From Polytrichum commune (Eukaryota > Streptophyta > Polytrichopsida > Polytrichales > Polytrichaceae): a stretch of DNA of 64,000 bases. Under the pieces are notes generated by a model. That model was not told the DNA's origin and did no database searches. It saw only the letters and a list, made by a program, of their open reading frames with translations. Of this stretch, positions 1 to 10,981 are shown piece by piece; position 1 is the stretch's first letter, and the number at the start of each line of letters is the position of its first letter. The stretch covers positions 53,811,169-53,875,168 of the forward strand of contig OX485806.1 in NCBI GenBank assembly GCA_950295325.1. The letters are read 5' to 3'. The position numbers and the translations under genes were made by a program.

Positions 1-810
1 ATTGACAAGTGTGGCCCGGTTGGCCACATTGCACACACCATAAACCCGACGAATGTCTACCCGACTCAATTGGGGGAGGAGGTCCCGGCTGTTAACTCTT
101 GATCATCAACGACATTTGATCACTAAGGCTTTGTATTTGCTTGATCATGGCCTCTTGAAATCCCAATTGACTAGCACCCAACCTTCTCTCCACTTCCTCA
201 AGGTGAGGATCCGCTCTAGGGGCCGGTAATGCTAGAAGTGGCGCCGGTTCTCTAACCGCTAAAGGACGTGGACCCGTCTCGACCATAGCATAAGGAACTT
301 GACTCTTACACTTGACCGGTTCTCCCGTGACCACCCTAGGTCGAATGGGAATGAATTGAGGTATCAATTCATCTTCCCTTCTCCACAATCTCTCGTGATC
401 TTTATCCAAAGTCTTTATCTCTCTAGCCGCCCGCTTGGCATCCGCCAATGTGTGAGGATTTCTCTCAAGAACACCCGTGATTGTTCCCGATTTAAAGAAC
501 CCTTGAATGAAGAATTGCTTTAGTGTGTCATCGTTAAGCATGGTGCCCACAAATCATGTACACACTAAATCAAATCTCCTAATGTAAGCCGAAATCTCCT
601 CTTGCTTACATTGCTTCAATGAAGCTAATGCCCTCAAAGCCGTGCTTTGACCAACCTCCGGACTAAACTCGTTAAAAAACACCCTTTGTAATTGGTCCCA
701 TTCTCTAAAATGTCCATCGGCATGATCCCTATACCACTCATAAGTCTCATCCTCTAAAGTGGTGGGGAACCATACTAGCCAATACCCCGGATTAGTCACG
801 AGTAAACTAG
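1..810 (-). pseudogene. Ty3/gypsy gag, C-terminal part with CCHC knuckle
   Basis: This is the capsid/nucleocapsid part of a gypsy gag read leftwards. The frame continues from the piece at 1792-2254 once the solo LTR between them is disregarded. It shows a retrotransposon gag core (WFPTTLEDETYEWYRDHADG, then FFNEFSPEVGQSTALRALAS) and a charged linker. A zinc knuckle, CVQCGQPGHTCQ (Cys codons at 37-35 and 28-26, His at 13-11), is cut off by the window edge. Only in-frame stops break it (TGA at 554-556, TAA at 92-94), so it is a fairly recent pseudogene. The pol that should follow lies outside the window. Confidence 0.85.
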
Positions 811-1791
811 CTAACTGTCGCAACCCTTGCTAGCCCCCTTAACAATCTTGCCAATTTTCGTTTCTAGCAAAGGTTACGAGCGCTAACAATTCGCATTCCG
901 TCATGCTAATGGTTAGCTCCTCCTACCCCGGACCATATAGCTCATAGGAAGGAACCAACCTTCCATACTTTGCTTCGGGACTCACCCCTTAATCGTTAAC
1001 CCATTCCTAGATGTGGACTTCCATCCATGGAAGTCCAATCTCATGTTGATCATCGCGTTGCCGGAGCAACACTACAACAACCCGAACCATACTAGGCAAC
1101 TATGGCCTCACATTGGGCCAATGCCCATGGAGGCCTTGCCGTTCGGCCTCGGGTGGGTGAGGCCACACCACCTCATCCATATAAGCCTCTAGGACTCTAC
1201 GCGGGGCCCCTATCCCACCGTCAAGAAACCTCTTGTCCCTCTACCAAGAGTTGGGGCCAAGTAGACATTTTCCCTTAGCTGTAGGCCTAGAAGCTCCTAG
1301 CCGCTTCAGACCATCATAACTTCCTTGTATGAAGTCTGATGCTAACAAAGGACCACTCCATCTTCATCTGCGCTTCACGTAGATGTCGATGGACTCCTCA
1401 CTTGCCCCATTCAGACAAGTCTTAAGGATGTTATGCCTGTTTGAACCTTGGCAGTCCCGGGAATCACTCCCAGGCACTGCTGTACCAGGGCGCTGTCCCG
1501 GGACAGCGCCCCACTCAAATGGCCATAACTCCTAGCTCACACCTCCGATTGAGATGTTCTTGAGCATTCTAGAATCACCACGCCATGAGCTACGCATGGC
1601 TCGTGGCCCTACCCTTGTGCATCCTAGTCTCCGTGGGTGGGAGGCGTTCCCAACGCCCGGGGCCCTCACCCATACTAGGATCACTTGGGTACTTTCACCT
1701 ATGGCGCCACAAGTCCCGGGTGTCACTCCGGGGTACCCCTTGTGCCCATGGTGTTTTGGGCACTCTTCATGGAGAGGTGCGCGACACTAAC
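811..1791 (-). mobile_element. Solo LTR, family 1, with 5-bp target duplication CTAAC
   Basis: The 971-bp LTR itself is 816-1786, beginning TGTCGCAACCC and ending GTGCGCGACA on the + strand. It is in reverse orientation, judged from copies where a primer site follows the ...GGTTGCGACA end. CTAAC flanks it exactly at 811-815 and 1787-1791. Taking out the LTR and one CTAAC keeps the surrounding gag in frame, which confirms both ends. No internal region remains, so this is the product of LTR-LTR recombination. Confidence 0.93.
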
Positions 1792-2254
1792 CTCTCCATG
1801 TACCTCTTCATATGCCTAGAAGGATCCTCATCCTTAGTTCCATAAAATTTAGGGAGGTGGGAAGGCGTGTCCACCATTTGTAAGTTTTGTGGAACCACGA
1901 TTGGTAAGCCTCTCGGCCTAACCAATGGATCAATGGGTGGCATAGGAGGTATGGGTGGTGGATCCATCCCTCAATCCGGATCCATGGTAACCGGTGCGCT
2001 CCCTTGTAATCCCTTATCAACGTTTATCGGAATTTCTTTCCTAAGTATACAATTTTCCGATGAAGTCTCACCACTCAACTTGGAAGGAGTTGCCTCTTTC
2101 TCAAATTGAGCCTCCGATTCCAATGTATCTAACAATGATCTAATACTAGGCTCGACATTCAAACAACTTTCTAATCTAACATCAACATCGTCCACACTAA
2201 TCCTAGATGATCTCCTTCTACGTCTAGATCTTTCTAATCCTAATGTCAAGCATG
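1792..2254 (-). pseudogene. Ty3/gypsy gag, N-terminal part
   Basis: This is the upstream piece of the gag at 1-810. It has an Arg-rich stretch (ERSRRRRRSSR), an acidic region, a Pro-rich segment (MDPPPIPPMPPIDPL), and the start of the capsid domain (LPKFYGTKDEDPSRHMKRYM). One TGA (1971-1973) interrupts it. At about 2254 it abuts a family-1 LTR end in the opposite orientation, so the true N-terminus is lost. The motifs are typical of plant gypsy gag; the lineage was not assigned. Confidence 0.75.
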
Positions 2255-2366
2255 GTTTTTGGGAGCTAACCATTAGCATGGCGGAATGCGAATGGTTAGC
2301 GCTCGTAACCTTTGCTAGAATTGAAAATTGGCAAGATTGTCAAGGGGGCTAGCAAGGGTTGCGACA
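2255..2366 (+). mobile_element. 3' end of a family-1 LTR (truncated 5' LTR)
   Basis: About 110 bp match the last part of other family-1 LTRs (GGGAGCTAACC...GCTAGCAAGGG, ending TTGCGACA). A primer site follows directly, so this is the remnant of a 5' LTR. Its first 860 bp are missing and the break joins a gag read in the opposite direction. Confidence 0.85.
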
Positions 2367-2368
2367 CG

Positions 2369-2380
2369 TGGTATCAGAGC
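2369..2380 (+). other. Primer-binding site (tRNA-iMet)
   Basis: TGGTATCAGAGC lies two bases after the LTR end. This is the usual plant sequence complementary to the 3' end of initiator-Met tRNA. It fixes the sense of family-1 elements as left to right here. Confidence 0.9.
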
Positions 2381-3145
2381 AGGGTTCCAATTTTTGAGCT
2401 AGCACTTTGAGGGAGACATGGCTATCAAATGTGCAGGTTATGATGATGAGCCCGGGGTTTCCAAAAGGTTGGGATGCTCAAATTGGAACAAAGATCATGT
2501 AAAAGTTTATTTTGACCACATCATTGATTATAATGTCAATGGTGGGGATGATGGTGAATTCGGTAAGGAAATGGAGGGAGTGCTTTGAAAAAGTCTCACG
2601 CACACCTCAAAAAGCATTTGGGGCCTAGAATACCGAATGCACCCAAAACCTTGGAGGGCATGAATGTTGGATTGAAATTCCAATCAAAATGCTTGGAAGG
2701 TATTGATGTTGGAATGAATTTGGTGGAAATGAGGGGTCCGGGCCTCTTAAGGCATATATGCGCGAATTTCATACCCAAATGAATTGTACATCTTAGATGA
2801 ATGAGTTTTCTAAGAAATACATCGTTTTAGGTGGGGTTTAAAAAGCGGGTGGTGAATACCAAGTTCAAATTTTCAAAAGTTTATTGAGGTTGTGGCGGGG
2901 ATCATCAAAATTGCCATGAGCATTAACTTACAAAGGGGTTGGGGCTTGCCGATTGATAGAGCGGGCAAGCCCACCAAGATGCGGTTTGCAAAAGACCAAA
3001 CCGCATGAAGTAAAGGAGGTGGCGATGCATGTAACCTTTTAATGTGGGACATTGGATTTGTGGGACATTGGATAAGATGCATGTCATTGTGAATTTCATC
3101 TTCTTTGAAAGTCACATGATAGATGTGAGGCGCAAGCCGGTGAGC
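2381..3145 (+). mobile_element. Family-1 internal 5' region, rearranged
   Basis: This matches the start of the internal region of the complete element (from 32604), including the ATGGCTATCAAA start region at about 2418, and then parts of its protease region. Relative to that copy there is a deletion near 2928 that removes the 56-bp repeat array. Frames are broken throughout. The match stops near 3145, where the family-2 element begins, and resumes with family-1 integrase at 7251. About 2.6 kb of family-1 pol is therefore missing at this locus. Confidence 0.75.
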
Positions 3146-3511
3146 TGATGCGGAAGTCTATGAGCCCGGTGGAACGAGCAAGCTACGTGGCACTACGAGT
3201 ACTCAGACATGTTCGCATGGAGTCCGGATGACTTGCAAGGAATACCCCCGGAATTAGGACAACATCACATCGACCTCATGGACGGCTCCGCCCCTGTCAG
3301 ACAAAGGCAATACCGACTGAATCCGAAGTACTCGCTAATGGTGAAGGAGGAGATCGATAGCCTGTTGAAAGCCGGATTTATCTATCCGGTGTGCAACTCC
3401 GAATGGGTCTCCCCCATCGTCGTGGTATTCAAGAAGGTCGGAGCAGACGGAAAGGTAAAAATCCGGGTCTGCCAGGACTTCCGGAAGTTGAACGCCGCCA
3501 CCAAAAAGGAC
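3146..3511 (+). pseudogene. Ty3/gypsy reverse transcriptase, N-terminal fragment
   Basis: The frame reads MFAWSPDDLQGIPPELGQHH, then NPKYSLMVKEEIDSLLKAGF, SEWVSPIVVVFKK and IRVCQDFRKLNAATKKD. This is the classic fingers subdomain of gypsy RT. It stops just before the expected (D)PFPLP motif, where a stop and family-2 LTR-like sequence begin, so palm and catalytic residues are absent. It shares the unusual TCCGGA richness of family 2 (for example 3223-3228 and 3480-3485) and is therefore probably a piece of the family-2 internal region. Confidence 0.85.
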
Positions 3512-3515
3512 TAAT

Positions 3516-3544
3516 CATGGTCCGAACCGCTGGTTCGGACCATG
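3516..3544. repeat. Perfect 13-bp hairpin at the family-2 left end
   Basis: CATGGTCCGAACC (3516-3528), loop GCT, then its exact reverse complement (3532-3544). The right family-2 copy keeps an imperfect version near 13873-13902. Confidence 0.85.
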
Positions 3545-3932
3545 TGACGGTTGCGCCAAGACTAGCCAACGGTCCGGAAGTGGCGGTTACAACGGATTTA
3601 TGACGGTTGGGGGAAAACCGTCGGAAAACGGTTGGTAACCATTTTCCGTTAAACCAAACGGTAATAAGGGAAGAAAGAAGGAGGAAGGATAGTTAAGGGT
3701 CCCTTCCTTCTCCTTCCCACTTTTTTTTTTGTTCACGAGAGACAAATTGTTGAGAGAACGAGTGGTGAGGTTGTTTTTTTCGAGCCGCCAGCAGTTGGAT
3801 TACTGGGACTCCGTAATTTCCAGTCACCGGAAGTTGGCTTGCCGGGACTCTGTAGCAGTTGAGCGGAAGAGAAGGTACCCGGAGGAGAGAGAGTTTCCGT
3901 AATTGAGACGGAAGTTAAGAGAAGAGAGGAAA

Positions 3933-5958
3933 ATGCCGGAAACACTGGAAGAGGATTAGAGGGAACCCATCCCTATTCCGCTCAAAGCCCTAGTTCCTGC
4001 AATTCCAAGGGAGGACAAGGAGTTGCAGGAGCTAGCGGAGGATCTCCGGGTTATGGGTTGTGCGGGGTTGCTCGCCAAACCCTAGAACCTCCGGGCGGAA
4101 GATACCCTCCGAGAGTTTAAGTTTGAGAGAGGTAATCAGTGGCTAGGGACCAAGAGGAGTGATCCGGATAATTGGACTCCGGATGTTTGGAACAGGGTCT
4201 ACGGGTTCCCGAGGGGAAATGCAAAGGGATGGGCCGGACGCCGTGATGGCCTGTTCGCCAGAAAATTTAGAGGGGACGCGGATCCGAAGGACAGCTTCCA
4301 CCCCGGGAATTGCCGGAACTGGAGAGAGCGGAGGGTGTTAGAGTTCCTCCTGCCCATCCTCAACTCGGACAAGCCGAAGCGGATTAGCCTTACCATGGCT
4401 AACACCCTGTTTGGTGCTATGTTCGGAGTCCGGCTAGTGAATTGGGGTCTGATAATTCAGGAGATAGTAGGGCGGGCCCTCCCTCATATAGGCCGGAAAC
4501 CCTCCTTTCTCTCCCCCTTCATTCTGCACCTCTATCAGCATTTCGACTGCATCACAGCTGAGGAGGAGGACCTGCTGACGATGGCGGCGGACGAGGTCAC
4601 CTACAAGCTCCATCCAGAAGCTGGAGACCTCGAGACGAAGACTTCCAGCGACCCCATCATTCCGGAAGCCCCTCCCTCTTCACCCAGAAGCCCGCCACCG
4701 ACCGTCCAGAGGACAAACTCTCCTCCCCCTCACTATCATCCGGAAGTCGGACCCAGCCGGGAGACCACCTGGCGGAATGTGGATCTCTCCGCCTGGGATT
4801 TTCCGGAAAATCCCCTCAAGCGGGTTCAGGAGGGGTTGGAGGACCTCCAGAACCAATACTACCGGTTAGAACACATCGTTCGAGGAGCGAATCAGGCCCT
4901 GGACGACTGCGGACCCGGAAACATTCTCCGAGAATTGGCAAAGAGGGCGGACAGGATGGAGCTCGAACAAGCCAGGACGGAGAATGCTCACCTGACCGCG
5001 CAGGTAGCGGCCATGACTCAGGAGCTGAGTCAGAAGAGCGAAGAAATCCAAAAGTACCACGCGGAGCAGGCAGTGGTCTTCAGTCGGATCCGGGAGCTGG
5101 TGGGGCATCCGGCAGAGATCGTCAACAAGGCGCATCTCTACGACCGGATGATGAAGTCCGGAGAACCCGCTTCAGCCCGACAGACCCTTCCCCATCCTCA
5201 TGAAATACTCACGAACGTTGAAGGATCTCATGGCGGAAATCTAGAAGGTGGTTCTGCCAAGCGGAACACCCCGGAGGGTGCTCTATCCGGGTCCGCCCGG
5301 GTCACCAACCAGAACCCTCTACGAGGTGGTTGGTGAAGTCACCCTGGTCCAGAATCCGCCAACGTCTGCAGGACCCAGCCAGCAAGGAGGCAGCTTTCGG
5401 CCTGCTAGTTCCGGAAGAGCTCCGGAGAGGATGCGCTCTCCCCAGGTGAGGCGGAAGAGCACCGGGTCTGTTAGATCCGGACGAGGCCAGTCCCCTGTCC
5501 CGCGGACTTCGGATCGGTCCCGGACTCCGGACAGGGCTAGGACGCCGATAAGGCACCGGGAGGCAACTCCGAGTAGGTGTAAGGCCCTTATAACCCAAGC
5601 CTCGCCGTCGTCTCCTCCGGACTGCCAAATGGTTAGCCCATTCCCTCCGCCACCCTCAAGGGCGGCCTCCATCAGGGATCTGCGGACTGCCTCAATCTCG
5701 GGCGGGCAGAATCCGGAACAGCGCACCGGAAGCGATCCTTCACCGGTCCGGAGCATCCGGAAGGGGAGTACAGTTTCCGGAACACCGCGGACCGAGAGAA
5801 CACCAGACTCGGAGGATGAGATTGCCCCTTCTCCGAACATGAGGAGGATGCTCACGCGGTTGCAGATGGCGTCGCCGGGAGGCGGCTCATCCGCCGTCAG
5901 TGGGCTAGGCAGCCAGTCGAAGGAGGGAGCGGCTCAGAAGAAGCACCGCTCTTCTTAG
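3933..5958 (+). pseudogene. Family-2 ORF, left copy (unknown protein, broken)
   Basis: Same protein as 11425-13486 on the minus strand. It starts MPETLEED and then has TAG stops at about 3957 and 4083. A long open stretch follows from 4335 (MLEFLLPILNSDKPKRISLT), a one-base insertion in a C run near 5187 shifts the frame, and it ends in a Ser/Arg/Pro-rich tail (QKKHRSS). Regions in order: an N-terminal globular part with Trp/Gly-rich motifs (NRVYGFPRG, GWAGRRDGL), a Pro-rich linker, a probable coiled coil of about 80 residues (ELAKRADRMELEQARTENAH), and a disordered basic tail. Lesions differ from those of the other copy, so both decayed independently. The family was not recognised; a gag-like or plant-transposon-associated protein is possible. 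Confidence 0.7.
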
Positions 5959-6334
5959 GTTAGGATGATAGTTAGGCAGAAGAGGTAGGAAGATAGGACT
6001 TAGGAGTTTTTGAAGATGAGGAATAAAATTCTCCTTTGGGAGTTGTCAGCGGAAAACCCGGATCTTGATCCGGGAAATCCGGGAGAATGGGTGCAGTTAG
6101 GGTTTTCCTTCGGGGGCGGCCGCCTGGGCCGCCGCCCTCTAATTAGGGATTTTGGGCCTCTACTTAAGGCTGAATAAGGAGTTGGGGAGGGGTTCCTCCT
6201 CCATTGTTGTATTTTGATTGCTCCTACTCTAGTAAATTCCTTGGTTTCTCACTCCTTGACTTTCCTTGATTGGTTTTGTGTACGAATGATCCGAAGATCG
6301 TTAGCGGAGGAGAGAAAACATGATCCTCTTTGGA

Positions 6335-6800
6335 TGTAGTGGGAGGGAAACCTCACCGATCCGGATGATTGAATAACCTCTAGGTGGGATAGCCGCTGGG
6401 AGGATTGGGTGAGAGCTGGAAGGGATCCGGACTTACGCCAATCTGATCTTCTGAAGAGGTCCCACCGCCCTTAGACGGATCAATCCGGAAAGTGGTACGG
6501 ATCGCCCTGTTATCTCAGATTGAGTAGAATCCAAGGTAAAGGTAGCCGGATCGATCCATCGGAAGGAGAAAGGAAGGACCGGAACAGTTAGGGTTCCGGG
6601 TTGGAGGCCATCTCCGGAGTGTAGTGGGAAGGGAACCTCATTGTTCCGGAGGTCTGGGTAACGTCCAGGTGAGATAGCTGTGGGGAAGATTGGGCAAAGG
6701 ACCGGAAAGGATCCGGACTTACGCCAATCTGATCTTCCGAAGAGGTCTCATCGCCGGTGGACGAGACAATCCGGAAAGTGGTACGGGTCACCCACTTATC
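6335..6800 (+). repeat. 285-bp tandem duplication in family 2
   Basis: Two diverged units start at 6335 and 6620 (TGTAGTGGGAG / TGTAGTGGGAA). Each carries the block GGATCCGGACTTACGCCAAT and, later, CAATCCGGAAAGTGGTACGG. The right copy has the same 285-bp spacing (10691-10696 and 10976-10981), so the duplication predates both insertions. Confidence 0.8.
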
Positions 6801-7250
6801 CCGTCGAGCCAGATCTCCGGTTGGAATCCGGACTCCTCTGGTCATTGTGGTCCTAAGAAATAATTCGGATATCTCTGTGTGACCTGCCAAGACGGATTTG
6901 ATCAATCCAGATTGGTTGTGAGGGAATTTTTGGATTCTAATCTTATAAAGGACGCCTTCACCGGAAGAAACCACCTATTCTGGAGGGTAGATGTAGAGGG
7001 GTGAGTAAGCATTATAATTATGACCTAGAAATACAATCCGAAAAGGCACACTCCGGAAGAAGACAAAGAATGCCCAAAAGACCAAAAGTCCGGAAATCGG
7101 GGTACCAAATAGAAGATAAGCAGGTACGGAAAGTTCTAGACCTCCTACACTTCACAAAATCCCTGGACGATACTAGGGTCATCCGGACAAAACCGGATTA
7201 GGCACTTAAAAACGCCAATCCGGATATTTTGGTGTTCGCGTGCTCCCACA

Positions 7251-7398
7251 CAAGCCTGAACAAGTCTTGGAGATGACCAAGTTGTTGGTGGAGAAAGCCC
7301 GAAGGTGCTACGAAATGCAAGTCAATGCCGGAAGACGCGAAGTGGAGTATGAGGTGGGCCAATAAGGTGTTGTTGAATGTGGACAACTCCACCACCAA
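7251..7398 (+). pseudogene. Family-1 integrase C-terminal fragment
   Basis: Near-identical to 36537-36670 of the complete element (EQVLEMTKLLVEKARRCYE, then VNAGRREVEYEVG). It is the continuation of the family-1 remnant at 2255-3145 on the other side of family 2. It stops at about 7398 against a copia RT in the opposite sense. Confidence 0.85.
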
Positions 7399-7710
7399 TA
7401 CTCTATTAAAAAATGCCGCCTTTACGTTCATTGTAGGGATCTTTCAATCCATGGTTGCTCTGAATGCGATAATGCATGTAATGGTGATAAACTTGGTTAT
7501 GGGGACAAAAGTCTCGTTAAAAATCCCCTCCGGCCATTTGAGAATATCCATTTGCTACCAATTCCGCCTTACACCTAATAATTTCACGCAATGCATCTTT
7601 CTTGGTGTGGAACACCCATTTGCATCCTACATTCTTGCGATTCTTTAGAAGGTTAGTCAATTCCCACATATCATTGGTCATGAGCGAGCCCTACTTCTTT
7701 TGCATTGCAG
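7399..7710 (-). pseudogene. Ty1/copia reverse transcriptase, N-terminal fragment
   Basis: Minus-strand frames read WELTNLLKNRKNVGCKWVFH, then AELVANGYSQMAGGDF, NETFVPITKF and MNVKAAFFN. These are the first RT blocks of copia (W-x-L-V-x-L-P...GCKWVF...FNETF-P-V). There is a frameshift or stop after GGDF. The catalytic YVDD block would lie left of 7399 and is lost at the junction with family-1 integrase. Confidence 0.85.
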
Positions 7711-8135
7711 CCTCCTACTTGCTCACATCTTTGGATCTCAACGCTTCGTTCAAAATCAAATGATCATCCAAAAATGCCACATTGGCCCGTTCTTTACCAT
7801 ATTAAGGTAGAATGTAATTCTTCCACCATTCTCTGTGTAAGTGTTGCTCTTTTTTAGGATATTATTAATTTTTGCCTAATCTGTAAACGCGGCCGTCATC
7901 TTCCGCGGGTATTTTGATTGTTTTTTCATTTGCAACCAAATCGTTTCCTACTTGCTCCTTGCATTCTTCACCGTTATCACATGAAGATAATTTGGAAGAT
8001 TCGTCTATAACAACAACAACCATAGGGCCTTCATTTCTTCCAATTAAACGCATTTCCAAATCATTTCTAATATTTATGTTATCATTCTTGAATACTACGC
8101 CTCTACTTTCTATGATTTTTTAGTTTACAAACACA

Positions 8136-9030
8136 TTATTCTATAGGCTTAGTTATCTCAAATTTACTTAATTTTTTTTTGTGCCATTTGGCATCTAAAC
8201 ACACGCATGTGTGCAATGCAAGGCCTCCTCCTGCTCCACGCTTCTTTGGGTGTAATGGAGTCCAACACCCTCGTTGGATATTGGTTTTGTAAGTAAATCG
8301 CATTTGCCTTTGCTTCTGTCCAAAAGGATTTGTAAAGGTTTTGAGCATGAAATATATTCTTTGCCATTTCCACAATGGTGCAATTCGCAGGCTCTGCCAT
8401 TGCATTTTGTTGAGGCATATATGGGGTGGATGTTTGCTTCTCGATGCCATTATCCTTCAAAAAATGGTTGAGTTCCTTAGAAACAACCTTCTCAATATTG
8501 TTTGACCATAATGCCTTGATTTTGTGCTTCAATTACGTCATTACAAGTGCTTTCAAATCCTTCTATTTCTCAAAACACTCTCCTTTGGATTTCAATATAT
8601 ACAAGCACACATTCCTCGAAAAACCATCAATGAAGGTCACAAAATATCTTCCATCGCCCATAGCTGTGAACTTTATGGGGCCACATACGTCAGAATGCAC
8701 AATTTCCAAAGGCTTGTTCGCTCGCTTCTCCCTTGTTTGGAAACACATCTCTGTTTACACCATTTACCATATTTTGGAGCATATAAACATCTTTCATGTT
8801 CAAATGACCGAAGCAACAATGCCAAAGCTCAAGCGTGCCATCTCCCGTTGGAGGTTGTACCAAATTGTTTGCTTTGTACACCTTCACAAAATGTATTACG
8901 TACAAGTTGCCTTTGCGTGGTGCAAATCACAATGGCTTCACCGTTGCAAAATTTTATAATGCATTCGATTAGGTTGAATTGGACCTTCAAATTGTTCGAG
9001 GCAAGTTTGTTTATCGAGAGCAAATTGGCA
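8136..9030 (-). pseudogene. Ty1/copia GAG-preintegrase and integrase core
   Basis: From right to left: a pre-integrase region (LELWHCCFGHLNMKDVYMLQ), the first catalytic block (HSDVCGPIKF, then FVTFIDGFSRNVCLYILKSK), and the last block (NGIEKQTSTPYMPQQNAMAE, then ANCTIVEMAKNIF and SFWTEAKANAIYLQN). The usual Asp and Glu neighbourhoods are recognisable but spread over several frames with stops. In the usual A-E-RTTV context the residue after AE is P, then AN. 7711-8135, between this and the RT, is decayed linker. Confidence 0.85.
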
Positions 9031-9230
9031 TGTAGTTGATATGAATTTTGTAATATTACCTTTCATAATTACTTCCACAATGATGGATCTCCTTCAATGG
9101 CTTCAACAACACTATCATTACCCAAATGCACATTGCGTGGAGCGATTAACTTGATATGTGCCGAATGCGGCCCTACACAAAGTCATGTGTTTCGAGGCTT
9201 CTGAATCCATGATCCATTTGCATACATTCT

Positions 9231-9670
9231 TCAAATGTATTTTATTTCGCATGACAAATGTGCAGTCGTTATTGTCCTTCGTATTTTTGCATTTTCTCGG
9301 TCATTGTTCTTTGTTTTGTAGCAAAAATGCGCAATATGGCCCGGTTTGCCGTAATAAAAACACGATTTTGCGCGTGGGCACAAAAATAAGTTGTCGCTTT
9401 TGTTTTGTTGCAACACCATGGCGTGGACCTCACCTTGGGGGTCTTTCTCTTTGCGCTTTGATATCTCGTGCATAAAATATGCCATCATATAGTCCATTGT
9501 AAGCTCCTTCACCGGCATTGTCTCTATAGCACTGATCAAATATTTGTTCGATGCTCGCAAGTTTTCGAGCATGGTCATGACAATGTCTTCGTCATTCACA
9601 TGTACCTCCAAACAAATAAATTAATATGCGAGTGCCTTGATTTTGTTGACGTGGTCCAATAAGTCGTTGT
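9231..9670 (-). pseudogene. Ty1/copia gag with a mutated zinc knuckle
   Basis: Shows NDLLDHVNKIKALA at the right edge, then DEDIVMTMLENLRASNKYLI, typical of copia gag. The nucleocapsid knuckle CFYYGKPGHIAHFC has the second Cys of CX2CX4HX4C replaced by Tyr, so the metal site is broken. Order gag-IN-RT (right to left) confirms copia. A family-1-related LTR cuts it at 9671. Confidence 0.85.
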
Positions 9671-10055
9671 TGTCGCAACCCTTGCTAGCGTTTTTTTATC
9701 TATCTTGGTCATTTTTCAATCTAGCAAGGGTCATAGCGCTAACACTTTACATTCCACCATGCAAATGGCTAGGTCCTCATACCGCGCACCTCTTTTTTCA
9801 TAGAAAGGGAACCAACCCTCCTACGCTTGCATTCGAAACTCTTTTTTTAATCGATAACCAATGGTTAGATGTGGACTTTCATGCATGGAAGTCCAATCTT
9901 AAGTTGATCAACGCGTTTCCGGAGCAACACTACAACAACCCAAACCATATTAGACAACTATGCTTGCATGTTGGGCCAATGCCAGTGAAGGCCGTGTCGT
10001 TCGGCCTTAGGTGGGTTTGGCGGCCATATCGCCTTACCCATATAAGCTTCTAGGA
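9671..10055 (-). mobile_element. Family-1-related LTR fragment (reverse)
   Basis: Begins TGTCGCAACCCTTGCTAGCG and follows other family-1 LTRs with more divergence, including the imperfect stem around GGACTTTCATGCATGGAAGTCC-like arms (about 9870-9892). It is cut at 10055, within CATATAAGCTTCTAGGA, by the family-2 copy. The remaining ~585 bp do not resume after 14114. Confidence 0.8.
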
Positions 10056-10509
10056 TGTGGGAACACGCGAACACCAACATATCCGGATTGGCGGTTTTAA
10101 GTGCCTAATCCGGTCTGTCCGGATGACCCTAGTATCGTCCAGGGATTCTGTGAAGTGTAGGAGGTTTAGAACTCTCCGTACCTGCTTATTTCCTCTTCCT
10201 TAGCCAATTTTCCGGAAACCTTAATTTCCGGACTTTAGGTCTTTGGGGACACTCTTAGCCTTTTTCCGGAGTGTGCCTTTCCGGATGGTACCTTTAGGTC
10301 CTAATTATAATGCTCACCCACCCCTCTACGTCTACCCTCTAGAATAGGTGGTTTCTTCAGGTGAAGCCGTCCTTGATAAGATTACAATCCGGAAACTCCC
10401 TCACAACCAATCCGGATTGATCAGATCCGTCTTGGCAGGTCACACAGAGAGATCCGGATTGTTTCTTGGGACCATAGTGACCAGAGGAGTTCGGATTCCG
10501 ATCGGAGAT

Positions 10510-10981
10510 CTGACTCAACGGGATGATTGGATGACCCGTACCACTCTCCGGATTGTCCCGTCCACCGGTGATGAGACCTCTTCGGAAGATCAGGTAAGTC
10601 CGGATCCCTTCCGGACCTTTGCCTAATCTTCCCCACGGCTGTCTCACCGGGACGTTACCTTGACATCCGGAACAATGAGGATCTCTTCCTACTACACTCC
10701 GGAGGTGGCCTCCAACCCGGAACCCTTACTGATCCGGACCTTCCCTTCTCCTTCTGACGGATCTGTCCGGCTACCTCTACCTTGGAATCTACTCAATCTG
10801 AGCTAACTGGGCGATCCGTACCACCATCCGGATGGGTCCGTCTAAGGGCGGTGGGACCTCTTCAGAAGATCAGATTGGCGTAAGTCCGGACCCCTTCCGG
10901 ATCTCACCCAATCTTCCCAACGGCTATCCCACCTAGACGTTACTCAACCCACCGGATTAGTGAGGTTTCCCTCCCACTACA
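10510..10981 (-). repeat. 285-bp tandem duplication, right family-2 copy
   Basis: Counterpart of 6335-6800. The conserved ACTACA start of each unit lies at 10976-10981 and 10691-10696, exactly 285 bp apart. Confidence 0.75.

Larger units (their letters stand above)
3512..7250 (+). mobile_element. Family-2 element, left copy (candidate 3' LTR, truncated)
   Basis: Similar over about 3.7 kb to the inverted copy at 10056-14114. It lacks the first ~210 bp of that copy and ends GTGCTCCCACA at 7250, where family-1 integrase sequence resumes. It contains a perfect hairpin, the long ORF at 3933-5958, a GC-rich stem (about 6110-6135), a 285-bp duplication, and roughly 25-30 TCCGGA hexamers. TG...CA ends and adjacency to gypsy RT suggest an LTR of about 4 kb. 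A non-LTR identity is not excluded. Confidence 0.6.

Noticed and set aside
8274-9039. Plus-strand open frames opposite the copia pol
   Set aside because: Antisense shadows of recognisable minus-strand integrase and gag.
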